Shown here: positions 56,549-64,000 of the stretch, piece by piece
Position numbering within the stretch: position 1 is the stretch's first letter
How the letters are laid out: the number at the start of each line of letters is the position of its first letter
Assembly: GCF_000382045.1 (NCBI RefSeq)
Contig: NZ_KB907450.1
Span: 1,254,204-1,318,203 of the forward strand
Reading direction: 5' to 3'
Length of the DNA: 64,000 nt
Source: Variovorax atrisoli 110B
GTDB lineage: Bacteria; Pseudomonadota; Gammaproteobacteria; Burkholderiales; Burkholderiaceae_C
Translations under genes and position numbers: made by a program
Notes under the pieces: generated by a model
Databases searched by the model: none
Told to the model about the DNA's origin: nothing
Seen by the model: only the letters and a program-made list of their open reading frames with translations

Positions 56549-58636
56549 TCAGTTCTTGAGCGCCTCCAGCGCGGCATCGAAATCGGCTTCGGTCTCGAGC
56601 CGCCGCATCGGAGGCAGGGCTGCCAGCAAGCGGCGCCCGTAACCCATCGCCACCAGACGCGTATCGCAGATCGCCAGCACGCCGCTGTCGGTCTCGCGCC
56701 TGATCAATCGGCCCGCGCCCTGCTTGAGCGCCACCGCGGCTTCGGGCAGCGAATAGTCGGCGAACGAACTCCGCCCCTGCGACTCCAGGCGCTGCGAGCG
56801 CGCCTCGACCAGCGGATCGTTGGGCGGCGGGAACGGCAGCTTGTCGATCACCACCAGTTGCAGCACGTCTCCCGGCGCATCGAACCCCTCCCAGAACGAG
56901 GCGGAGGCGACCAGCACGCAGCCGGCACGCCCTGCGCTCGAACCTTCGCGGAATCGATCCATCAGCACGCGCTTGGGCAGTTCGCCCTGCACGAGCACTT
57001 CGGGCCGCAGCTGCGCGTCGAGCAGTTCGAACCGCTGCCTCATTTCATCGCCGATGGTGCGCAGCGCGCGCAGCGTGGTCGTCAGTACCAGCGTGCGGCC
57101 GCCGAGCTCCGCCGCTCCGCGCGCCGCCAGCTGGGCGACCCGCTGGCTATGGGAGGGATCGTTGGGCTTGGGAAAGGCTCGCGGCACGTAGATCGCGGCC
57201 TGCGAGGCGTAGTCGAAGGGGCTCTGCACGCGCAGCACCTCGGCGTCCTGAAGGCCGCAGGGCTCGGTGAACCAGCGCAGCGTGGGCTCGTCGCCCAGAG
57301 TGGCCGAGGTGAAGACCCAGGCGCGGCCGCCCTCTTCCCGCACGTTGCCGGATCGCGCCGGCTGCTCGCCGTAGGCGTCGAGTCCATCCTCCTGCTCGTC
57401 GCCGTCGAACCTTTCCTCATCGGCGTCGTCCGCGATCTTGAGCACCCGCTTGCGCATCGCATCGGCGATGTCCAGCGGTGATTCGATGAGCCGCAGCTGC
57501 GTACCCACGTCCACCCAGCGCACCGAATCGACCTCGCATGCCAACGCGAACTTCGACGCACGTTTCGCCAGCTGGCGCGCCCGCTCGTGAAGCCGCACGA
57601 AATCGGGCGAGATCTCGCTGACCGTGTCCAGCCCTTCCGCGGACGCCTGGAATGCGTGCAGCAGTTCGTCGAGCGCGCCCTGCCAAGCGTCTGGGTCGAT
57701 GCCGTCGGGCGACGCCCCCAGCCAGCGCAGCTTGGCGCCGGGCCATTGCTTGCCGACCACCAGCCGCAGCTCGCGCGCGGCGCGCTCGGTCATGGACACC
57801 AGCTTCTGCCAGTCGACGAGCCCGCGTGCATGCTGCAGGCCTGCAGCGAGCATGTCTCGGGCGAAGTCGAGCGCCTGCCCCGTTCCGAGCTGCGCGCCCA
57901 GGAACTGCACGCCTGTCTCGTTGAGCTGGTGGGCTTCGTCGAACACCACCACGCTCACCGTCGGCAGCAACTCGGCCATGCCAGTCTCGCGTACCGCGAG
58001 GTCGGCGAAGAAGAGATGGTGGTTGATGACGACGATGTCGGCCGCCAGCGCCTCGCGGCGCGCCAGGTTGACGTGGCAGGGTTTGAACTGCGGGCATTGG
58101 GCGCCCAGGCAGTTCTCGCGGGTTGACGTGATCAGCGGGATGAGCGGCGAGCGCTCGTCGAGCCCCGGCAGTTCGGCCAGGTCGCCTGTGCGGGTGGCCT
58201 TCGACCATTGCTCGATCTTGGCGAGCGTGCGCAGGCTGCCGCGCTCGGGCAGCGAGGCGTCGTGGCGTGCCATGTCGAGCCGGTGCAGGCACAGGTAGCT
58301 CGCGCGCCCCTTGAGCAGCGCCGTGCGCACCGGCAGGCCGAAGGCTTCGACGAGGCGCGGCAGGTCGCGGCCGAACAGCTGGTCCTGCAGGGTCTTGGTG
58401 GCGGTGGAGAGCAGCACGCGCTCGCCGCTCAGGAGTGCCGGTACGAGGTACGAGAAGGTCTTGCCCACGCCGGTACCGGCCTCGACCACCAGCATGCCGC
58501 CGTTGTCGATGGTGCGGGCCACGGCCATAGCCATCTCGGTCTGCCCCGAGCGTTCGCGGAACTGCTCCGCGGCGCGGGAAAGGCCGCCGTCCTGCGCGAA
58601 GGCGTCGCGCACCTTGTCTTCGAGCGAACCCGTCAC
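56549..58636 (-). CDS. ATP-dependent DNA helicase, DinG/YoaA type
   Basis: 695 residues, start GTG 58636. Superfamily 2, XPD-like: Walker A EAGTGVGKT (K59), four cysteines at C116, C176, C181 and C187 suited to a 4Fe-4S cluster, VFDEAHQLN (DEAH at 233-236), and late motifs GCVLVASASFWEGFDAPGD and QGAGRLIRRETD. The size fits YoaA/DinG proteins, which unwind DNA in repair with 5'-3' polarity. It overlaps the YdcH-like gene by 4 bases (GTGA), so they are cotranscribed. Confidence 0.93.
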   Translation of the reverse strand: MTGSLEDKVRDAFAQDGGLSRAAEQFRERSGQTEMAMAVARTIDNGGMLVVEAGTGVGKTFSYLVPALLSGERVLLSTATKTLQDQLFGRDLPRLVEAFGLPVRTALLKGRASYLCLHRLDMARHDASLPERGSLRTLAKIEQWSKATRTGDLAELPGLDERSPLIPLITSTRENCLGAQCPQFKPCHVNLARREALAADIVVINHHLFFADLAVRETGMAELLPTVSVVVFDEAHQLNETGVQFLGAQLGTGQALDFARDMLAAGLQHARGLVDWQKLVSMTERAARELRLVVGKQWPGAKLRWLGASPDGIDPDAWQGALDELLHAFQASAEGLDTVSEISPDFVRLHERARQLAKRASKFALACEVDSVRWVDVGTQLRLIESPLDIADAMRKRVLKIADDADEERFDGDEQEDGLDAYGEQPARSGNVREEGGRAWVFTSATLGDEPTLRWFTEPCGLQDAEVLRVQSPFDYASQAAIYVPRAFPKPNDPSHSQRVAQLAARGAAELGGRTLVLTTTLRALRTIGDEMRQRFELLDAQLRPEVLVQGELPKRVLMDRFREGSSAGRAGCVLVASASFWEGFDAPGDVLQLVVIDKLPFPPPNDPLVEARSQRLESQGRSSFADYSLPEAAVALKQGAGRLIRRETDSGVLAICDTRLVAMGYGRRLLAALPPMRRLETEADFDAALEALKN

Positions 58637-58836
58637 GCCGGCTCTTTCGGATCGAGGATGTTTTCGAGACGGGCGATCTGGTCGCGCAGCGCGAGGCGGC
58701 GCTTCTTGAGGCGCCGAAGCAGCAGCTCGTCCTGGGCCGAGCCTTCGGCCAGCCTGTCGATGGTGGCGTCGAGGTCTGCATGCTCGATGCGCAGTTCGAT
58801 CAGCTGGCGGGAGAGGGAGTGAAGATTGGAGTCCAA
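58633..58836 (-). CDS. YdcH/DUF465-family small protein
   Basis: 67 residues if translation starts at TTG 58836 (the family begins MDSNLHSLSRQLIELRIEHADLD, and this TTG encodes exactly that first residue). It is almost all helix: a helical hairpin with heptad spacing ending LRRLKKRRLALRDQIARLE. DUF465 proteins are common and of unknown function. The weak start and lack of a Shine-Dalgarno leave the exact start open. It directly overlaps the dinG-type gene. Confidence 0.82.
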   Translation of the reverse strand: MDSNLHSLSRQLIELRIEHADLDATIDRLAEGSAQDELLLRRLKKRRLALRDQIARLENILDPKEPA

Positions 58837-58944
58837 CGGTGGGAAGCGCACGCGTGGTTTGCGTGCCGCATGTTCATTCGATAATACGTCCTGACACGAA
58901 TCCCCGAGAAGACAGGAACCCGCGCCCCAGGCGCTCATTGCTTC

Positions 58945-59718
58945 ATGACCCAAGGCTTTCGACTCGCAGCGGCCACCGGACTCCACAAGGGAGACCGACC
59001 GTACCAGCAGGACCAGGTGCTGCTGATGAGCCACCCGCGCGTGCAAGGCTGCATATTGGGCGTGGTGGCGGACGGCATGGGCGGCCGAAGCGGCGGGCGC
59101 AAGGCCTCCGACCAGGTCCTCATGACGGCGCGGCAGCTCTTCACGCGCTACCAGCCCGGCAAGGAAGACCCCGAAGCCCTGCTCAAGCGGATCCTCGAGG
59201 ACTCGCACACGGTCATCAAGCTCACCGCCGTTTCCGCCGAGCAGGAGCCGCACAGCACGATCGCAGCCTTCCTCATGAATCCCAAGGGCGACTGCGCCTG
59301 GATCCATGCTGGCGACTCGCGCATCTACCACTTCCACGACGGGCAGCTCGTCAAGCGCACGCGCGACCACTCTTACGTGCAGGTGCTGATCGACCGCGGC
59401 CAGATCACCGAGGCCGAGGCCAACATCCATCCGCAGGGCAACATCCTGCTGGGCTGCCTGGGCATGACGACCACGCCGCCGCCCATCGATCCCTACTACA
59501 TTCCGAAGATGGCCCCGGGCGACCTGCTGATGGCATGCAGCGACGGGCTCTGGCACTACTTCAGCCCCGAGGAGCTGGCCAGCGTGCTCTTCGCACAGCC
59601 GCCGCGCGATGCGGTGGAGATCCTGGTGGGCGAAGCCCGCCGCCGTGCACGGGGAACGGGCGACAACATTTCCATCGCCGTCCTGAAGCTCGACGCGCTT
59701 CCCGCAGCCGCCGCCTGA
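58945..59718 (+). CDS. PP2C-family protein serine/threonine phosphatase
   Basis: 257 residues with all PP2C metal-site motifs: GDRPYQQDQ (Asp23), GVVADGMGGRSGG (D43, G44), AWIHAGDSRIYHF, ACSDGLWHYF and GTGDNISIAVL. No membrane or signal segment. It is a Mn2+/Mg2+-dependent phosphatase of the Stp/PppA type, acting on phospho-Ser/Thr proteins. No Hanks-type kinase gene is in the window, which is unusual because the two are often paired. Divergent from the YdcH-dinG unit; a weak T-rich hairpin follows. Confidence 0.92.
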   Translation: MTQGFRLAAATGLHKGDRPYQQDQVLLMSHPRVQGCILGVVADGMGGRSGGRKASDQVLMTARQLFTRYQPGKEDPEALLKRILEDSHTVIKLTAVSAEQEPHSTIAAFLMNPKGDCAWIHAGDSRIYHFHDGQLVKRTRDHSYVQVLIDRGQITEAEANIHPQGNILLGCLGMTTTPPPIDPYYIPKMAPGDLLMACSDGLWHYFSPEELASVLFAQPPRDAVEILVGEARRRARGTGDNISIAVLKLDALPAAAA

Positions 59719-59719
59719 G

Positions 59720-59746
59720 CGCGGGGCCGCGAAAAGCCTCTTTTTT
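59720..59746 (+). terminator. Weak candidate terminator after the PP2C gene
   Basis: CGCG-GGGC-CGCG is followed 9 bases later by TTTTTT. The stem is only 4 bp and not adjacent to the T-run, so this is a low-confidence call. Confidence 0.3.
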
Positions 59747-59753
59747 CTCTTTG

Positions 59754-60416
59754 TCAGGGCTTTGCCGGTTCGGCAGGCGGCGGTGGCAGGGGCGCCCCGC
59801 GCGGCCTGTCGCGTTCAGCGTTGCGCCGTTCGCGATCGGCCTTGTGCTCGGCGGCGCGCCGCTGCTTCTCCTGGAAGCGCCGCACGGATTCAGGGATTTC
59901 GGCGCTACGCTGGGCCGCCTTGGCCTGCTCGTCGGCATGCGCCTGCTGCTTGGCCTGGAACTGGCGCTCGCGCTCAGCGGCTTCAGCGGCGGTGGCGGCA
60001 CGGCTGGCCGCGTGGTCGGCCGCGCGCTGCTCGCGGTCCTTCTGGTTCTGGATGGATTGCTGCTGCTTCTCGGGCGTGTCCGCCGGACGCTGCGTGCCCG
60101 CCTTCTCGTCGAGCTTCCTCAGCTCGGCCGCGCCGGCGCGCTGGCGCTGGATGTCGTTGATGGCGGTTTCCTGCCGCTTGATGTTGTCGGTTTCCTTGCG
60201 GCGGCGGCTGCGGCTTTCCTGCAGGCAGTCTTCCACCGCGAACTTCTTGTAGCAGGCGGCGCGCTCCTCGACGAAGCGCTTCTCTATCGCCTCGCGCTCG
60301 GCCGACAGGCGGCGCTTCTCCGCCTCGAGGTCGGCGTTGCCCGCCGCGGCATTGGACTGGGCCCACAGCGGCAGGCTGGCCAGCGCCATGAACACGGCAA
60401 GAACGATTTTTTTCAT
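59754..60416 (-). CDS. Secreted Arg/Glu-rich coiled-coil protein
   Basis: 220 residues. A Sec signal peptide (KKIVLAVFMALASLPLWAQS, cut near residue 20) precedes a mature part that is almost all charged helix: ADLEAEKRRLSAEREAIEKRF, CYKKFAVEDCLQESRSRRRKETDNIKRQETAINDIQ, then Glu/Gln/Ala-rich repeats and a Pro-rich end. Two cysteines in CYKKFAVEDC are well placed for a disulfide. Its ATG overlaps the zapE stop (ATGA), so it is translationally coupled to zapE. Function unknown; a periplasmic structural role is plausible. Confidence 0.82.
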   Translation of the reverse strand: MKKIVLAVFMALASLPLWAQSNAAAGNADLEAEKRRLSAEREAIEKRFVEERAACYKKFAVEDCLQESRSRRRKETDNIKRQETAINDIQRQRAGAAELRKLDEKAGTQRPADTPEKQQQSIQNQKDREQRAADHAASRAATAAEAAERERQFQAKQQAHADEQAKAAQRSAEIPESVRRFQEKQRRAAEHKADRERRNAERDRPRGAPLPPPPAEPAKP

Positions 60417-61513
60417 GTGAGTCGGGTGTCGACGACGCGGCGTTCCAGGGCGAGGAACTCGCTCGATTGCATTTCGGTGAGCCGGGAGACCGTGCGCGGA
60501 AATTCGTGCGACAGCGGACCCTCGGTGTACAACGCCTCGGGCGGAACCTCAGCCGACATGATGAGCTTGCACCGCCGGTCGTACAAGACGTCGACCAGCC
60601 AGGTGAAACGGCGCGCTTCGGAAGCCATGCGCACCGGCATGTGCGGCACGTCGGACAGCAGGATGGTGTGGAACTGGCTCGCGATCTCCAGGTAGTCGTT
60701 CTGCGAGCGCGGACCGCCGCACAGCGTCTTGAAGTCGAACCAGACCACGCCGCCCGCCTTGCGCCGCGCACGGATCTCGCGCTGCTCGATGTGCAGCACC
60801 GGGTTCTCGTCGGCCGTTTCGGCCAGCCTGTCGAACGCCTTGCGCATCTCCTTCTCTGCCGCGCCGTCGTTGGGCGTGAGGTACATGCGCAGCTGCTCTA
60901 GCGTGCGGCGCCGGTAGTCGGTGCCGTTGTCGACGCTCAGCACCTCTAGCTTCTCGTTGAGCAGCTCGATGGCGGGCAGGATGCGGTCGCGGTGCAGGCC
61001 GCCCGGATACAGGTCGTCAGGCTTGAAGTTCGAGGTGGTGACGAAGCCCACGCCGTTGTCGAACAGGGACACCAGCAGGCGATGAAGAATCATCGCGTCG
61101 GTGATGTCGGCCACGTGGAACTCGTCGAAGCAGATCAGCTTGTAGCGCTTGGAGATGCGCAGGCCCAGCTCGTCGAGCGGGTTGACCGTGCCCTGCAGCT
61201 CGCGCAGCTCGCGGTGCACCTCGCGCATGAACTCGTGGAAGTGCAGGCGCGTCTTGCGCCGCAGCGGCACGGCGTTGAAGAACAGGTCCATCAGGAAGCT
61301 CTTGCCCCGCCCGACGCCGCCGTACATGTAGACGCCGCGCGGGAGCTCCGGCCTGTTGATGAGCTTCTTCAGCGCATTCGAGCGCTGGGCCTTGTACTCG
61401 GCCCATTCGCTGGCGCAGCGATCCAGCGCCTCCACGGCGCGCAGCTGCGCGGGATCGCTCTTGAACCCGCGCGCAGCGAGTTCCGCCTCGTAGGCCTGTT
61501 TGACGCTGGTCAA
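60413..61513 (-). CDS. zapE: Cell division protein ZapE (AFG1-like ATPase)
   Basis: 366 residues; the best start is TTG 61513, 13 bases past the lpdA stop, without a visible ribosome binding site. AFG1/LACE1-like P-loop: YMYGGVGRGKSFLMD (K71), Walker B KLICFDEFHVADITDAM, then FVTTSNFKPDDLYPGGL and a C-terminal DYRRRTLEQLRMYL region. ZapE binds FtsZ and shortens Z-ring filaments in E. coli. It lies downstream of lpdA in the order odhB-lpdA-zapE typical of Burkholderiales. Confidence 0.95.
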   Translation of the reverse strand: MTSVKQAYEAELAARGFKSDPAQLRAVEALDRCASEWAEYKAQRSNALKKLINRPELPRGVYMYGGVGRGKSFLMDLFFNAVPLRRKTRLHFHEFMREVHRELRELQGTVNPLDELGLRISKRYKLICFDEFHVADITDAMILHRLLVSLFDNGVGFVTTSNFKPDDLYPGGLHRDRILPAIELLNEKLEVLSVDNGTDYRRRTLEQLRMYLTPNDGAAEKEMRKAFDRLAETADENPVLHIEQREIRARRKAGGVVWFDFKTLCGGPRSQNDYLEIASQFHTILLSDVPHMPVRMASEARRFTWLVDVLYDRRCKLIMSAEVPPEALYTEGPLSHEFPRTVSRLTEMQSSEFLALERRVVDTRLT

Positions 61514-61526
61514 AAGATCGGCAGGA

Positions 61527-62954
<1,428 letters not shown>

Positions 62955-63021
62955 AGGTTCTTTCGTAATTCGGTGTGCCGCTTTCAAACAGGGCCGCGCG
63001 AAGCGCCGGCCAGTTCGCAGG

Positions 63022-63109
63022 CACCCGCGGAACCGGCTCTGCCGGGCCGCCGGGTGCGCCCCCTCGAGGGGGGAGGCGGCTACACGAAGTGAGCAAGCAA
63101 CGAGGGTGG
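63022..63109 (+). repeat. Three-copy intergenic repeat, copy C
   Basis: About 88 bases between odhB and lpdA. Block order: CACCCGCGGAACCGGCTCTG, CCGGGCCGC, GGGTGCGCCCCC, CGAGGGGGG, GGCGGCTACACGAAGTGAG and GCAAGCAACGAGGG. It matches copies A (18042-18130) and B (35350-35435), mainly in the first half and in the ACACGAAG core. Confidence 0.85.
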
Positions 63110-63110
63110 A

Positions 63111-64000
63111 TCAAATATCGAACAGCAGGCGCGACGGATCTTCCAGCGCCTCCTTCATGGCGACCAGGCCCAGCACGGCTTCGCGGCCGTCGATGATGCG
63201 GTGGTCGTAGCTCATCGCCAGGTAGTTCATCGGACGGATCACGATCTGGCCGTTCTCGACCACGGCGCGGTCCTTCGTGGCGTGCACGCCGAGGATGGCC
63301 GACTGGGGCGGGTTGATGATCGGGGTCGAGAGCATCGAGCCGAAGGTGCCGCCGTTCGAGATGGAGAACGTGCCGCCGGTCATCTCTTCGATGCCCAGCT
63401 TGCCGTCCTGGGCCTTCTTGCCGTATTCGGCGATCTTCTTCTCGATGTCGGCGAAGCTCATCTGGTCGGCATTGCGCAGGATCGGCACCACCAGGCCGCG
63501 CGGCGAACCGACGGCGATGCCGATGTCGAAGTAGCCGTGGTACAGGATGTCGTTGCCGTCCACCGAGGCGTTGAGCACCGGGTACTTCTTGAGGGCGTGC
63601 ACGGCGGCCTTCACGAAGAAGGACATGAAGCCGAGCTTCACGCCGTGTTCCTTGGTGAAGCTGTCCTGGAAGCGCTTGCGCAGTTCCATGACGGGCGCCA
63701 TGTTGACCTCGTTGAAGGTCGTCAGGATGGCGTTGGTCGACTGCGACTGGATCAGGCGCTCGGCGATGCGGGCGCGCAGGCGGCTCATCGGCACGCGCTG
63801 CTCGGGGCGCTCGCCCAGGTCGGGGGCGCTCGCGGGAGCGGCGACCTGCGGCAGCGCAGGCTTTGCGGCCGGCACGGCGATGGTGGCTGCAGGTGCGGCA
63901 GGCTTGGCGCCCGAAGCGACCGCGGCGAGCACGTCGCCCTTGGTCACGCGGCCGTCCTTGCCCGAGCCGGCGACATCGCCGGTCTTCAGGTTGTTGTCGG
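63111..64000 (-). CDS. odhB: Dihydrolipoyllysine succinyltransferase (E2), N-terminus beyond the window
   Basis: The last ~296 residues of E2; the gene continues past 64000. The visible part starts inside the peripheral subunit-binding domain ([19 protein letters not shown]), then an Ala/Pro linker, then the catalytic domain with [26 protein letters not shown], and the active-site [15 protein letters not shown] (catalytic His and Asp). The end [11 protein letters not shown] is typical of OdhB/SucB. It transfers succinyl groups from lipoate to CoA in the 2-oxoglutarate dehydrogenase complex. The gene for E1 (odhA) is expected just past the edge. Confidence 0.97.
   Translation of the reverse strand, partial: DNNLKTGDVAGSGKDGRVTKGDVLAAVASGAKPAAPAATIAVPAAKPALPQVAAPASAPDLGERPEQRVPMSRLRARIAERLIQSQSTNAILTTFNEVNMAPVMELRKRFQDSFTKEHGVKLGFMSFFVKAAVHALKKYPVLNASVDGNDILYHGYFDIGIAVGSPRGLVVPILRNADQMSFADIEKKIAEYGKKAQDGKLGIEEMTGGTFSISNGGTFGSMLSTPIINPPQSAILGVHATKDRAVVENGQIVIRPMNYLAMSYDHRIIDGREAVLGLVAMKEALEDPSRLLFDI

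Overview
The window is ordinary chromosomal DNA of a high-GC betaproteobacterium. Protein sequences and gene order point to the Comamonadaceae, most likely Variovorax or a close relative. The main evidence is the core block ndk-rlmN-pilW-rodZ-ispG-hisS-yfgM-bamB-der-hfq-hflX-hflK-hflC-hisZ-purA, the PHB/ketone-body genes, and an intergenic repeat of a kind I associate with this family. This assignment rests on recognition alone; no database was searched. I see no rRNA, tRNA, CRISPR, insertion sequence or prophage. Most large open frames antisense to the genes listed are GC-driven shadows.

Region 1-35 kb is accessory metabolism and regulation in short transcription units. It holds a PLP enzyme of the D-threonine aldolase/D-serine dehydratase family, a DszC-like flavoprotein, a crotonase, a PhoX-type Tat phosphatase, GST/Lrp and SDR/CaiB divergent pairs, a DMT transporter, YgiQ and a MarR-GNAT fusion. 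A 3-hydroxybutyrate block follows (patatin, acetoacetate decarboxylase, 3-hydroxybutyrate dehydrogenase). Next come YihY, a two-gene chromate transporter, an aldo/keto reductase, a GNAT/XRE-cupin divergent pair with clear operators, a flavoprotein, rlmB, a tail-anchored protein with two L7/L12-like repeats, a divergent ABC-ATPase/arylesterase pair, cystathionine beta-lyase and an AraC regulator.

Region 34.8-54.5 kb is one long minus-strand run of housekeeping genes: nucleotide synthesis (ndk, purA, a PRTase), histidine and isoprenoid enzymes (hisZ, hisS, ispG), envelope assembly (bamB, yfgM, pilW, rodZ), ribosome-linked GTPases and RNA modification (der, hflX, rlmN, rluB), hfq, the HflKC membrane complex and scpB. 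Many neighbours overlap by 4 nt, so translational coupling is likely. A strong intrinsic terminator follows hfq.

Region 54.6-64 kb holds rluD divergent from bamD, a DinG-type helicase behind a YdcH-like small protein, a PP2C phosphatase, a secreted coiled-coil protein overlapping zapE, then lpdA and the 3' part of odhB (2-oxoglutarate dehydrogenase complex), which runs off the right edge.

I found no clear new defence or biosynthetic system. The best leads are the tail-anchored duplicated L7/L12-like protein, the three-copy intergenic repeat, the leaderless XRE-cupin promoter inside paired operators, a perfect Shine-Dalgarno site in front of an unexplained ORF antisense to metC, and the patatin-adc-bdhA cluster.
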